From assembly GCF_014850975.1 (NCBI RefSeq), contig NZ_JACXST010000001.1, positions 1,674,001 to 1,738,000 on the forward strand: a stretch of 64,000 nt of DNA, given 5' to 3'. The notes below the pieces were generated by a model. That model was not told where the DNA came from. It ran no database searches and saw only the letters and a list, made by a program, of their open reading frames with translations. The first letter of the stretch is position 1, and every line of letters starts with the position of its first letter. This DNA is from Methylomonas fluvii (lineage in GTDB: Bacteria > Pseudomonadota > Gammaproteobacteria > Methylococcales > Methylomonadaceae). A program made the position numbers and the translations under genes. This document shows, piece by piece, positions 18,691 to 27,164 of this stretch.

Positions 18691-18926
18691 TTTTATCACT
18701 CCAGGTTTCTCCGGCAAAAAGCCGGTCATTGAACAACCTGGGGTGGAAACTTTTCAACGCTCTTTTCCCCAGGAACCTGGAAAGTTTTGCACGCCGTTTT
18801 GCAGTTATGGGTAATCAGGTAAATTTTTCCAAAAAATTACGTTATAAGGTTTTGGTAAAAACACAGTGGTCATGCGGAAAGCGGCACTTGTTTTTATAAA
18901 GTTTCGATAAAATCGACAATAAGCAA

Positions 18927-18959
18927 GATCCGGGCTGGCACTACTATGTGCCGGCCTGG
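18927..18959 (-). terminator. Possible hairpin after the membrane protein gene
   Basis: The sequence around 18927-18959 can pair GGCAC with GTGCC and extends imperfectly with GC-rich arms. It lies 12 bases past the stop codon of the minus-strand gene at 18971. No strong T run follows, so it is at best a weak or Rho-assisted terminator. Confidence 0.3.
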
Positions 18960-18970
18960 AGTCTACTGTT

Positions 18971-19483
18971 TTAGATGTCCATCAACAGCATCGGTATGCC
19001 ATAAGTCATCACGAAATAACCAAACGCATAAACCACGCTAACGCTGGTTGGGTAACTGAAGAAAGCGCGAAAGATATAGCTGACGATGGAGATATACCAG
19101 ACAACCAAAAACACCGCGATGCCTATGCCTATTTCTTCGCGGTAGATATGGTTTTGCAATACCAGCCAATAGTCGAGCGCTTCGGCAGCGACAGCCAAAG
19201 TCATGATGAAATTCTCGCAAACGAAAATCGAGGTATACAACTGGTTGAAGCAGCCCCATTTTTTTTCCATCAGCAATAAAATCGCCACCGAGCCGAAGGC
19301 CATGGTGGTGCGACCTAAAACTTCCAACGTGCCGTCCGCCGGATCGGAGATCAAGCCTTCAACGATCATCCCGGAAATCAGATAGAACGCCACATTTTTC
19401 CACATAAACGAGTTGGGCGGGACTAAGTCCGACGGATTGTTCAGAAACCAGCAAGAGGACAGGTATTTCAGCAGTAGAGTCAT
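18971..19483 (-). CDS. Multi-pass membrane protein of unknown function
   Basis: I do not recognise this protein. It is 170 residues from ATG 19483 (MTLLLKYLSSCWFLNNPSDL); an in-frame start 25 codons earlier adds a basic stretch without hydrophobic character. Four or five hydrophobic segments are visible (for example NVAFYLISGMIVEGLI, ENFIMTLAVAAEALDYWLVL, IGIAVFLVVWYISIVSYIF and VSVVYAFGYFVMTYGIPMLL). It probably sits in the inner membrane. It is divergent from the S1-domain gene at 19739. No catalytic motif stands out. Confidence 0.65.
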   Translation of the reverse strand: MTLLLKYLSSCWFLNNPSDLVPPNSFMWKNVAFYLISGMIVEGLISDPADGTLEVLGRTTMAFGSVAILLLMEKKWGCFNQLYTSIFVCENFIMTLAVAAEALDYWLVLQNHIYREEIGIGIAVFLVVWYISIVSYIFRAFFSYPTSVSVVYAFGYFVMTYGIPMLLMDI

Positions 19484-19738
19484 AATCGGTGTTTTTATTC
19501 GATAAACGCGGGTTTTATCGAATCGAAAAAATCGTCCATTATAGACGGGCGGCAGCATAACGGGGTTTTGACTTCGTTTTACGTGCGTATCGTCACCTTT
19601 GGCAAGCTTTACAAGGTGCGGCCGTTTAAGGAGAAGCGGTCTGCCGTTTTGCCGATTCGTTTGTATAATAGCCGTTCATTTCTCCGCGTGTGGCCAGCAA
19701 GTGCCTACGCTCATGCCCAACCAAACTCCGGAACCTTC

Positions 19739-20578
19739 ATGATCGAACTAGGCAAATTCAACACTTTAACCGTCGTCAGCCAGCGTGATAATCAGTATGG
19801 TCTGGATGGTGGGGAACTTGGCGAGATTGGGTTGGCGGACAAAGATGCACCGGATAATCTTAAGGTCGGCGATACCGTAAACGCCTTTGTCTATATCGAC
19901 GGTAAGAATCAAACCATCGCTACCTTGCAAACCCCGCTTGCCCAAGTCGATAAGGTGGCGTGGTTAAAATGTATATCGCTCAGCCATGCCGGTGCGTTTT
20001 TGGGATGGGGATTACCCAAGGATTTGTTGCTGCCGTTCAGCGAACAGAAGGGCAAAGTCGTTGAAGGCCGTTCATATTTGGTGCGGCTATTTTTAGACGA
20101 AAACAACCGCATCGCCGCGACGATGATGCTGGATGATTTCATTCAGGATCAGGCGTTTTATTACAAAGACGGCCAAGCGGTGCAACTCATCATCGCCGAC
20201 GAAACCGATTTGGGCTTTAAAGCGGTGGTGGACAATCAATATTGGGGCGTGTTGTATAAAAGCGAGACTTTTCAGCCCTTGCAAAAAGGCCAGTCTCTGA
20301 GCGGATTCATCAAAAAAGTTCGCCCGGACAATAAGCTGGATTTGGTCCTGAGCCAGGAAAAATACGGTCAGAAAGTCGATGCAACGTCCGAAAAAATTCT
20401 GGCGATACTGGCAAAGCGCGGTGGCTATGTGGCGCTGACCGACAAAAGTGCGCCGGAGATTATTTACGACACCTTTGGCGTCAGTAAAAAGGTCTTCAAG
20501 CAGGCGATAGGCGGCTTGTATAAGCAACGACGGATCGTCATCGAAGAAGCGGGTGTCCGTTTGCTTGATCAGGCCTAA
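19739..20578 (+). CDS. S1-type RNA-binding protein of the CvfB/YitL family
   Basis: CvfB-like proteins carry several S1 RNA-binding folds and a C-terminal winged helix. The 279-residue product from ATG 19739 (MIELGKFNTLTVVSQRDNQYGL) shows S1-like repeats: VGDTVNAFVYIDG near residue 40, and GAFLGWGLPKDLLLPFSEQ near 85. A winged-helix end follows (AILAKRGGYVALTDKSAPEIIYDTFGVSKKVFKQAIGGLYKQ). The frame is open for 57 codons before this start, but that part has no family match. The exact biological role in this organism is not known. Confidence 0.87.
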   Translation: MIELGKFNTLTVVSQRDNQYGLDGGELGEIGLADKDAPDNLKVGDTVNAFVYIDGKNQTIATLQTPLAQVDKVAWLKCISLSHAGAFLGWGLPKDLLLPFSEQKGKVVEGRSYLVRLFLDENNRIAATMMLDDFIQDQAFYYKDGQAVQLIIADETDLGFKAVVDNQYWGVLYKSETFQPLQKGQSLSGFIKKVRPDNKLDLVLSQEKYGQKVDATSEKILAILAKRGGYVALTDKSAPEIIYDTFGVSKKVFKQAIGGLYKQRRIVIEEAGVRLLDQA

Positions 20579-20592
20579 AACTATTCTTGGGT

Positions 20593-20626
20593 AAGGTAGA
20601 GACGCCATATTATGCGTCCCTACCTT
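20593..20626. repeat. Palindrome of the TAGAGACGC type after the CvfB-like gene
   Basis: The arms AAGGTAGAGACGC and GCGTCCCTACCTT pair with one mismatch around an eight-base loop. A closely related palindrome lies after trpS at 31751-31776. Placed just past a stop codon, it may act as a terminator, but it also looks like a dispersed repeat. Confidence 0.6.
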
Positions 20627-20640
20627 GTTAGTCTGGGATC

Positions 20641-21123
20641 TTAAGGCCGATATTGCGAGAACACATAATCGGTTTTTTGCTCGGATGCATGGCAGGCAAA
20701 GCAAGAAGTACCGCCGTCTTTCACCAGCCGTTCGGTTTTGCTGTTGCCGGCAAAGCCTTCAAAGCCCCAGCCGCCGGTCGCGGCAAATTTTTTCGCGTCT
20801 TTCAGCATCACGCCCACAAGCTTGCGTTCGCTTTCCTGAATGGTTTTATCCTTTTCCTGATACTGCAGTAAATCGAACACCAGCACCGAGCCGTCGGCGT
20901 ACTTACCGGTTTTCAAACCGGCTTCCGCTTGTTTATTGGCGTAGACATGATGCAGGCCTTGAAACGGATTTTCCAGGGCGTGGCCGGATTGAATCAGCAT
21001 GCTTTTAGCGTGCAGCCAGTTGCGATAGCCCTCCGGAAACGGCACGGCCTGATCGGCGGCAAACGCGGTAACGGCGGTTGTGCTTAGCAGGCCCATAAGC
21101 AATATCGAAATGCTTTTTTTCAT
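20641..21123 (-). CDS. Periplasmic cytochrome P460 family protein
   Basis: Cytochromes P460 are c-type haem proteins that oxidise hydroxylamine or handle nitric oxide in ammonia and methane oxidisers. The 160-residue precursor starts at ATG 21123 (GGGGG eight bases upstream). Its Sec signal peptide ends near TAVTAFA. The haem-binding motif CFACH lies near the C-terminus, and the family stretches FPEGYRNWLHAKSML and LHHVYANKQAEAGL are present. Whether the special lysine-haem cross-link forms cannot be judged here; members without it belong to the cytochrome c'-beta group. It lies beside a Fae homologue on the same strand, with about 245 bases between. Confidence 0.88.
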   Translation of the reverse strand: MKKSISILLMGLLSTTAVTAFAADQAVPFPEGYRNWLHAKSMLIQSGHALENPFQGLHHVYANKQAEAGLKTGKYADGSVLVFDLLQYQEKDKTIQESERKLVGVMLKDAKKFAATGGWGFEGFAGNSKTERLVKDGGTSCFACHASEQKTDYVFSQYRP

Positions 21124-21369
21124 GATCGTATCCCCCATAAAAAGTAAATGCGCACATAATTTCGAATCGAAACTATGTGGTCTTTTTAAGCGGGTTTGCG
21201 GCTTTTGTCAAACAAATAGTGATGCGCTATTAGTTTGCTTGGTGAAGCGAGGCGCGGCTGGATGGTAGGTGCGGTGTTAAGCGGTAATGGCGGGCAAGAC
21301 GACAGCAGGGGAGCGAAAGATGGCGTGGTGTTGGGCTGCAAAAGGCTTGCAACCCAAGTGACCAGACAA

Positions 21370-21918
21370 TTAAATCTTGCCGTCCAACCCCATCTGAAAA
21401 TACTTGTGGGTGATTTTTTCCTGGTTTTCCAGCAACCAATCAATGTCCGGCGTGTTGGTCATGGCTTTATGAATGGCTTTGGCCATGGCCTCGCGGTGGA
21501 TGTTGAACAAAATTTGATGATCCAGATTGTCGTCTTTGATCACGCTAGGATTCAGCCAGACCGAGCAAATAATCCCCAAATCGTTGGCTTTTTCTTTGGG
21601 AATATCACCCGCGCGCACCGCATCCAATACCCCATTGGCAATCGCCGCTTGCACGGTGCCCATCAAAATATTGGTGTAACGGCTATTTTTAACCGTCACC
21701 TTACTGACCATCAGCGTGACCGGACGCACCTGAATATCGGTATTTAAAATCGCGAATACCCGCGAGTGGCCCTGCACTTGATCGCCGGTTAACGTGGCAA
21801 TTGCGGTGCCAACCGGACCGTCCAATTCGCCGATGATGATTTCCGGTTCCGCCGCCGTACCGGCTGGTCCGCCCGCTACCAGGGCTTCGCCGGTGCGCAT
21901 AATGATTCTTTCGCTCAT
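21370..21918 (-). CDS. Formaldehyde-activating enzyme homologue lacking the catalytic histidine
   Basis: True Fae condenses formaldehyde with tetrahydromethanopterin. This 182-residue homologue starts at ATG 21918 (GGAGA five bases upstream; MSERIIMRTGEALV). It shares the family pattern GEALV....EIIIG near the N-terminus and RPVTLMVSKVTVKNSRYTN in the middle. By my alignment, the histidine that acts as the base in true Fae (in a VAHIDLIIG context) is replaced by Glu in AAEPEIIIG. It therefore resembles the accessory Fae2/Fae3-type paralogues of unclear function. The C-terminus is longer and different. It supports a methylotrophic host but should not be assumed to make methylene-H4MPT. Confidence 0.85.
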   Translation of the reverse strand: MSERIIMRTGEALVAGGPAGTAAEPEIIIGELDGPVGTAIATLTGDQVQGHSRVFAILNTDIQVRPVTLMVSKVTVKNSRYTNILMGTVQAAIANGVLDAVRAGDIPKEKANDLGIICSVWLNPSVIKDDNLDHQILFNIHREAMAKAIHKAMTNTPDIDWLLENQEKITHKYFQMGLDGKI

Positions 21919-21969
21919 GTGGGTCTCCAAATGTATGTTGAGGTTAGTAATTCTGAGGTAGGGGGTGAG

Positions 21970-22626
21970 CTAAGCGTCGCCGTTCAACACCATCGCTCCG
22001 TATTCTTCCGGTGTGATTATTCCGCCCAGCCTTTCCGCGACGTGACTATCGCAAGCTGGCAACACATCCTGCACAGCATCGATACGCTTCCATTGCGGTA
22101 ACGGTGTGTCTTGATGGGCTTGCGGCACGTATTTCGAGCTGGCAACCCGGCTCATGCGGTGAATGTAACGCGGACAGTTGATAAAAATCTCGCTAATCGC
22201 CACCCGCACAATCAGCTCCGCTCCGGGATAGTCTGCCAGTAAGGGATCGTTGGCTTCAATGCGGGCGTCGCCATGCACCCGAATCCGGTGTGGGGTTTCG
22301 AAGTCGATAAACAACATGCCGATTTTCGAGTTGCCGTTGATATTGCCCATCGATAAAAACATGCCATTGCCGTCGTAACTGGGAAAGGCCAGTTCTTGCG
22401 GATTAACCACCTTCACCAGGCCAGGATTGCCGCCCTTATACGAGCATGTCGGGTAACCGCGTTGGTCTATCGTGGTCAGAAAGAAAAAATCCCGGCTCTC
22501 GATAAACGGCTGATGCTGCTCGCTTAGCTGCTGTTCAACAATGATTTGTTCCAATCTGTCAGCCAGATTAACGGTGTCGTGCTGTTCTTGCAATTGGCGG
22601 TGCTGCGGGCTGTAAAAGTCGCTCAT
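21970..22626 (-). CDS. Pyridoxamine 5'-phosphate oxidase-like FMN-binding protein
   Basis: The 218-residue product starts at ATG 22626 (MSDFYSPQHRQLQEQHDTVN), with GGAG eight bases upstream. The longer open frame only reads through a REP-like palindrome. Family features are FIESRDFFFLTTIDQRGYPTCSYKGG, FPSYDGNGMFLSMGNINGNSKIGMLFIDF and PHRIRVHGDARI, the split-barrel flavin-binding fold. Such proteins are a broad group of flavin- or F420-type oxidoreductases; the substrate is unknown. It precedes the Fae homologue on the same strand by about 50 bases, so the two may be co-transcribed. Confidence 0.82.
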   Translation of the reverse strand: MSDFYSPQHRQLQEQHDTVNLADRLEQIIVEQQLSEQHQPFIESRDFFFLTTIDQRGYPTCSYKGGNPGLVKVVNPQELAFPSYDGNGMFLSMGNINGNSKIGMLFIDFETPHRIRVHGDARIEANDPLLADYPGAELIVRVAISEIFINCPRYIHRMSRVASSKYVPQAHQDTPLPQWKRIDAVQDVLPACDSHVAERLGGIITPEEYGAMVLNGDA

Positions 22627-22720
22627 GGGCGGTGCTCCTGTTTTGGATGGTGCGGCGATTCTAACAGGAATGGCGATTAGGCTGGTTTTACGGTTGGATG
22701 ATGCAGAGCGTCTGGGGAGG

Positions 22721-22745
22721 CGTTCCCACGCCGAGCGTGGGAACG
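22721..22745. repeat. REP-like palindrome
   Basis: CGTTCCCACGC-CGA-GCGTGGGAACG is a perfect 11-bp inverted repeat with a three-base loop. The same motif recurs widely between genes of many proteobacteria. It lies between the PNPOx-like gene and the DUF4231 gene. Confidence 0.8.
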
Positions 22746-22767
22746 ACAAATGCGGTTAGCTTCCTGG

Positions 22768-23247
22768 CTATTGTCCTTGTTGGCTGATCGAAGTCTTTCC
22801 CGACGATTCGCTGGCAGTGGTCATAATGTTTAAAGTCGCGGAATTCTCGGCATAAATGGCATCTTCGACCCGCTCGACAAATTGCTTGAACGCCTCAGCG
22901 TCGTCCAGATTTTGGTAACGGCCGACCCGGGTTCTAAACATGAACTTCTCATGGCCCAACAGTTGTTCCGTAGAACGGTAGTTTTTCCATTGCTCGCGGT
23001 AGTGGTAAACGCTTTCCAGCGACACCACGATTACCACCAAGAGACTGATCACGGTGACGACGATTTGCACAATCGGCAGACCCCATAAGGTTTGCTGCGG
23101 AATATTGACCAACACCGGCACCAAGCCGCCGCCCACCACAGAAAACGCCCGCATTCCCAGGTATTTACGCTTCGCCACCACTGCCTTCGCGTCATACCAA
23201 TTCTGATACTGCTCCAGCCGCTCAGAAATATATTTTTCCGGATCCAT
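22768..23247 (-). CDS. DUF4231 membrane protein
   Basis: The 159-residue product starts at ATG 23247 (MDPEKYISERLEQYQNWYD), with GGAGG five bases upstream. A cytosolic N-terminal helix is followed by two membrane segments (FSVVGGGLVPVLVNI and IVQIVVTVISLLVVIVVSL). The conserved tail HYREQWKNYRSTEQLLGHEKFMFRTRVGRY typifies DUF4231. Family members belong to the SLATT-like group of two-helix membrane proteins, some of which are suggested to act as pore-forming effectors; that is a family-level hypothesis only. I see no partner nucleotidyltransferase nearby. Confidence 0.8.
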   Translation of the reverse strand: MDPEKYISERLEQYQNWYDAKAVVAKRKYLGMRAFSVVGGGLVPVLVNIPQQTLWGLPIVQIVVTVISLLVVIVVSLESVYHYREQWKNYRSTEQLLGHEKFMFRTRVGRYQNLDDAEAFKQFVERVEDAIYAENSATLNIMTTASESSGKTSISQQGQ

Positions 23248-23289
23248 CAGTACCTCCAAAACGAATACTCATTGGTCGACGAACGGTCC

Positions 23290-23601
23290 TAAGCCGGAGA
23301 GACGGGTTTTCTCCCGTATGCCGCGCCGAGCACCGCAGCTTTTGAACGGATCAGCCCGAAGGGGCGATGCAGGGATGCATCGCGTTGCATGCAGGGGCTG
23401 GGAAGCCCCTTCAGGCAACCCCGTTCAAAAGCGAGGAGCGCAGGAATCAAGCGGCATCCGGGGCGCCTTTTCTTTGGATACTTTCTTTTGGCGACGCAAA
23501 AGAAAGTATCTCGGTTGTCGGTCCGAGAACCGACGTTAAAATATCAGTCGCGATAGCGACACAAAACCCGAACCCGCGTGGGCACAAAAAGCCGTGCCCA
23601 C
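23290..23601. repeat. Non-coding block of dispersed palindromic repeats
   Basis: No convincing gene lies between the DUF4231 start and 23611. The stretch holds several inverted repeats. The 13-bp stem ATACTTTCTTTTG/CAAAAGAAAGTAT (23478-23509) has a six-base loop. The 8-bp stem GTGGGCAC/GTGCCCAC lies at 23578-23601. A GC-rich stretch with GGGGCTGGGAAGCCCC-like symmetry lies near 23395. Such blocks recur between genes in this group of bacteria. Short open frames through it are repeat translations. Confidence 0.6.
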
Positions 23602-23610
23602 CTTACGCAA

Positions 23611-24204
23611 CTAGGGATTATTGAGTACGCCTTTCTTCCGTAGTTCTCGAAGCAGTTCTTGAACCTGTTGTTTCACTTCTATGTGTGATTTCTTGAGAGT
23701 CTTGGAATAGCTGACCAATGCCGCATAATGGCTTTTAGCATTGGCAAGATGGATTTGGTTTTGAGTCTCCTGGGAAATCCAATATGCATGCTCGTGTTTT
23801 TGAACAAGATCATTGTTTAGGCGATAAGAGTCAACGAGGCCACGCGCTTTTGAATACGTTGAAACAATTAATTTTCGAAGATCATGGTCTTGAATACGAC
23901 CTATAAAAAATGCATTTGAATTATAGATAGTGAAATATTCCTGGGTAACTGGCCAGTACAAAATTAGAGGTTCAGTTTCACCTAAAGCTTCAAGCTGGTG
24001 GCCAATATTATCAACGTAGTTATCCCAGAGGGTTTCGATTTCATCATGAATGGCTTGGAGAATTCCATGAATCATTTGTAGGTCATTTTTATCTTGATCG
24101 GAACGTTGCCATCGGTGTGATAGATAGGTGGTTATTAAAGTTAATGCACTACCGACAAAGGCGCCGATGGCAGTCGATCAAAGAATATCCCAAATTATTT
24201 GCAA
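23611..24204 (-). pseudogene. Membrane-anchored protein of unknown function with an early in-frame TGA
   Basis: The uninterrupted frame from ATG 24075 gives 154 residues (ILQAIHDEIETLWDNY, then YNSNAFFIGRIQDHDLRKLI). Upstream in the same frame lies an obvious membrane anchor, STAIGAFVGSALTLITTYLS then HRWQR, with no start codon of its own. The frame continues back through a TGA at 24178-24180 to a TTG at 24204 that has GGAG six bases upstream (reading MQIIWDIL, then stop). The likely history is one gene of about 197 codons with a nonsense change at codon 9. Alternatively the shorter soluble form from 24075 is made. Confidence 0.55.
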
Positions 24205-24311
24205 AACTTTCTCCAAATCAAGAAACCGACATAAAGTTTGGGCAAGGTAATCCCCGGATTATAGCGAACACGACAATCAGGACTGTGCAGTCAGTTTAGC
24301 TGGTGCGCCGC

Positions 24312-24551
24312 TTACGCAAACACCTTCCACAGCATCGCCATCGTAAACGCCAAATTAAACCCAATCATCCATTTCAAGAGCTTAAACTCACCCTCGGCAT
24401 ACATCTGGTACTTCAGCATTTGCTCCTGGACAAAATGCAAATGATCTTCCTTGCTGAGCTGCTGGATGGCTTCCGCTGCCTTGATTGCCTTGGACTCACT
24501 GACGCCGGCTTCTTTCAAAGCTTCATAGACTTCTGTAATCATCGTAGCCAT
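24312..24551 (-). CDS. Small coiled-coil protein with a C-terminal membrane anchor
   Basis: The 79-residue product starts MATMITEVYEALKEAGVSESKAIKAAEAIQQLSKED. It continues with a charged helix and ends in a hydrophobic segment (LKWMIGFNLAFTMAMLWKVF). This is the layout of DUF1640/CCDC90-like small proteins, found in bacteria next to varied genes. A good ribosome site (GGAGGA) precedes the ATG. Function is unknown. Confidence 0.7.
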   Translation of the reverse strand: MATMITEVYEALKEAGVSESKAIKAAEAIQQLSKEDHLHFVQEQMLKYQMYAEGEFKLLKWMIGFNLAFTMAMLWKVFA

Positions 24552-24607
24552 GTTTTTCCTCCGCTAACGTACTGCCAAAGTATACCAAGTTTCTGTAAAT
24601 CAACGGC

Positions 24608-25333
24608 TCAAGCCGATTTAACATTCCCCCCATGCAACCCACATTCCTTCTTCGCCGCATCCTCCCACCACCAACGCCCAGCCCGCTCATGCTGATTCGG
24701 CAGTACCGGCCGGGTGCAAGGCTCGCAGCCGATACTGATGTAGCCGTGCTGGTGTAGTTCGTTGAACGGCACCTGATAGGCTTCGATGTAATCCCACACC
24801 TGCGCGGATGACCAGTTCAGTAGCGGGTTGAATTTGATCAGTTGTTTGCCGGTGCCGGAGAAGCCGGCATCGAGTTGCGCTTCCGGGATGTCGCCGCGGG
24901 TATCCAGGCTCTGGTCTTTACGTTGGCCGGTGATCCAGGCATCCAGTGTCGCCAGTTTGCGTTTTAAAGGTTCGACTTTGCGGATGCCGCAGCATTGTTG
25001 ATGGTTGTCTTCGTAAAAGCTGAACAGGCCTTTTTCTTTGACAAAGGCATCGAGCTGCTCGCGATCCGGGCTCAAGATGTCGATGGCAATCCCGTAATGC
25101 TTACGCACTTTTTCGATGAAGCGGTAAGTCTCGGGATGCAGGCGGCCAGTGTCCAGGGAGAACACTTGAATGTCTTTTCTGATTTGCAAGGCCATGTCGA
25201 TCAGTACCACATCTTCCGCACCACTGAAGGAGATGGCGATGTTATCGAAATGGGCTAGCGCGGCTTTTAAGATGGTGCGCGGATTTTTGCCTTGCAACTC
25301 GGTTTGGGCGGTGCTTAAGTCGAATTCAGTCAT
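24608..25333 (-). CDS. cysH: Phosphoadenylyl/adenylyl-sulfate reductase CysH
   Basis: CysH reduces activated sulfate to sulfite in assimilation. The 241-residue product starts at ATG 25333 ([13 protein letters not shown]), four bases after the gshA stop. It has [15 protein letters not shown] (PP-loop), [15 protein letters not shown], and the [12 protein letters not shown] and GCEPCTRP motifs. The cysteine pairs CC and CxxC are the mark of the iron-sulfur type that uses adenylyl sulfate (APS) rather than PAPS. The C-terminal ECGLHGG carries the catalytic Cys. Pairing with gshA links sulfate assimilation and glutathione synthesis. Confidence 0.94.
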   Translation of the reverse strand: MTEFDLSTAQTELQGKNPRTILKAALAHFDNIAISFSGAEDVVLIDMALQIRKDIQVFSLDTGRLHPETYRFIEKVRKHYGIAIDILSPDREQLDAFVKEKGLFSFYEDNHQQCCGIRKVEPLKRKLATLDAWITGQRKDQSLDTRGDIPEAQLDAGFSGTGKQLIKFNPLLNWSSAQVWDYIEAYQVPFNELHQHGYISIGCEPCTRPVLPNQHERAGRWWWEDAAKKECGLHGGNVKSA

Positions 25334-25337
25334 GGAT

Positions 25338-26924
25338 TTAGCTCTGGGCAAAGTAACGGGATAAATACTCGTCAAAGTCCAACTTGTCGTTGGCTTCGAT
25401 GTCGGCTTGTTTTTGCAACGATGCGGCAGCCATGTCCTCGAACTGCCGTTGCGTGTCATCGTCCAGCGGTTCGGCGTTGAAATAATGTTTATGCAAGGCC
25501 GAGGTGTTGCTGGCGAAGCAGCCAAACTCCTGGCCGTTTTCGCGCATGCATGCCAGGATGCGGGCAGACGGCGTCAAGGCCGGGTTGTCCACGACCGCCA
25601 ACTGGTGTTGCAAAGCCAATTGATACGGGCGGTCCAAACTGCCTCTGTCCAGCACCGCGCAGATCGGTTGCATGGCGTACAAGATACTGTGCGCCCATTG
25701 CTGTAAGGTGACGGTTTCGCCGCCCCGGTTTAACTGCAAACCGGGACGGCGGCCTTCATTGGCCACCAGCAGTTGGTTGCTGTTGTTGACCTGAAATTCG
25801 TCCGGGCCTTGCGGAGGACTGTCCTGCAAAAGGCAATATAGTAAGAAGGCCTCGATAAAGCGGGCGGTACTTTCGTCTATCCCAATCGGATTCAGCAGAT
25901 TCAAATCCAGCGAGCGCATTTCCACATACAGCACGCCGCGCCGTTTCAACGCCAGCGTCGGTTTCTCGCCGGACTTGGCGATCTGTTTAGGGCGCATGGT
26001 GCTGTAAAACTCGTTTTCGATTTGCAGAATGTTGGCGTTCAGCTGCTGATATTCACCGTCCAGTTTCACGCCGATGGCTTCATAGTCGGGATAAGGGGTG
26101 TTGATCGCCGCGCTCAGGCTGTCCACGTAGCCGTCCAGCGAGTTGTAATCGATCTTCAAGCCAGCCTGGTTCTTGCTCTTATAACCGATGTCGCTCATCC
26201 GCAGCGAGGTGGCGTAAGGGTGGAACACGGTGTGTTCGTCAAACTCCTTGAACTGCTCCATCAATTGCGGACGGCTTTTGAAAAAGGTTTTGCAAATCGC
26301 CGGCGAGGCGCCGAACAGATACAAAATCAGCCAGCCTTGGCGATGGAAATTACGGATCAGGCCGAAATAAGCGTTGGAGATAAAATCTTCCAGGCCGGCG
26401 GTGCAGCCGCTTTGCTGGTACAGCGCCGGCCACAGCGCTTCCGGCACCGAATAATTGAAATGAATGCCGGCAATGGCTTGCATGGTGCGGCCGTAACGGT
26501 GCCACAAACCTTTCCGGTAAACGTGTTTCATCTTGCCAATATTGGACGTGCCGTATTCGGCGATGGGTATGCTCAAGTCGCCGTCGATACCGCAGGGCAT
26601 GCTGGTAGCCAGCAGCATTTCCTCGCCCAAATGCGGGTAAACGAACTGGTGAAGCTGGTGCATGTAGTCCAGGGTTTGGCGGATGTCGGCAAACGGCGGA
26701 GTGATAAATTCCAGCAGCGCTTCCGAATAATCGGTGGTGATGTAAGGGTGGGTCAACGCTGAACCCAGCGCCTTGGGGTGTGGGGTTTGGGCGATTTCGC
26801 CATGCTCGGTGATGCGCAGGCTTTCTTTCTCGATGCCTTTCAGGCCTTGTTTTAACAGGTATTGTTGATCGTTATCGATCAGATATTTAAGACGGTCGGG
26901 TAAACGGCAGTAAGTAATGAGCAT
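25338..26924 (-). CDS. gshA: Glutamate-cysteine ligase
   Basis: GshA joins glutamate and cysteine, the first step of glutathione synthesis. The 528-residue protein matches the gammaproteobacterial family: [12 protein letters not shown] at the N-terminus, then [33 protein letters not shown], and [14 protein letters not shown]. Later it has [10 protein letters not shown], typical of the substrate-binding part. Length is normal. The gene is followed at once by cysH, so both are probably one operon. The upstream 240 bases separate it from the divergent recQ and should hold both promoters. Confidence 0.95.
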   Translation of the reverse strand: MLITYCRLPDRLKYLIDNDQQYLLKQGLKGIEKESLRITEHGEIAQTPHPKALGSALTHPYITTDYSEALLEFITPPFADIRQTLDYMHQLHQFVYPHLGEEMLLATSMPCGIDGDLSIPIAEYGTSNIGKMKHVYRKGLWHRYGRTMQAIAGIHFNYSVPEALWPALYQQSGCTAGLEDFISNAYFGLIRNFHRQGWLILYLFGASPAICKTFFKSRPQLMEQFKEFDEHTVFHPYATSLRMSDIGYKSKNQAGLKIDYNSLDGYVDSLSAAINTPYPDYEAIGVKLDGEYQQLNANILQIENEFYSTMRPKQIAKSGEKPTLALKRRGVLYVEMRSLDLNLLNPIGIDESTARFIEAFLLYCLLQDSPPQGPDEFQVNNSNQLLVANEGRRPGLQLNRGGETVTLQQWAHSILYAMQPICAVLDRGSLDRPYQLALQHQLAVVDNPALTPSARILACMRENGQEFGCFASNTSALHKHYFNAEPLDDDTQRQFEDMAAASLQKQADIEANDKLDFDEYLSRYFAQS

Positions 26925-27164
26925 AGAAAATTAGGCGCCTTCCGCGGCTGGGGTAAGCGCGGCATTATATAGGGTGGATTTTGAATTGTTGAAATTGGCG
27001 TGCTGTACATTGAATCAAGAAGATTGGGGAGGTGCGTTACTATTTCAAGGCTTAGAAGGCAGCGGCGGATTTAGCCTGTCCCGGGCGCTTGCTGATGATG
27101 GCCTGATCTATGGTCTAATACCGCAACGACTTTTTGCCGGTTTAGATTTAGCAAGTAATGATTT
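26925..27164. other. Divergent intergenic region between gshA and recQ
   Basis: This 240-base stretch must carry the promoters for both genes. An open frame on the plus strand at 26974-27168 exists, but it has no ribosome site and no family resemblance, so I do not call it a gene. No repeats are seen. Confidence 0.4.

Larger units (their letters stand above)
14801..18803. mobile_element. Remnant of a tRNA-Arg-integrated element, with an IS21 inside
   Basis: The stretch right after tRNA-Arg holds a tyrosine integrase, a ribbon-helix-helix antitoxin, a cut-off ParE/RelE-like toxin and an IS21-family element. The integrase and the next genes are visibly AT-richer than the flagellar genes. I find no second copy of the tRNA 3' end downstream, so the right boundary is not defined and may have been lost. 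Confidence 0.65.
16343..18803. mobile_element. IS21-family insertion sequence (istA frameshifted, istB intact)
   Basis: The ends are imperfect inverted repeats beginning with TG: TG..AAACGGC....AAAACTTTCCA at the left and its inverted match at the right. A second repeat pair inside the ends (GAAAAGTTTCCA near 16390 and its complement near 18745) is typical of IS21 termini. The element is about 2.46 kb with istA and istB on the minus strand. I see no clear target duplication, so one flank may have been rearranged. Confidence 0.85.

Noticed and set aside
16343..18803. Target-site duplication of the IS21 element
   Set aside because: I compared the bases just outside both ends and saw no matching direct repeat of 4-8 bases, so none is annotated.
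14790..19000. Second attachment site (copy of the tRNA-Arg 3' end)
   Set aside because: I did not find a repeat of the tRNA 3' sequence downstream within the window, so the right end of the island is left open.
26022..26762. 246-codon open frame antisense to gshA
   Set aside because: It lies wholly inside gshA on the other strand, is rich in Arg, Gln, His and Val as shadow frames are, and matches nothing known.
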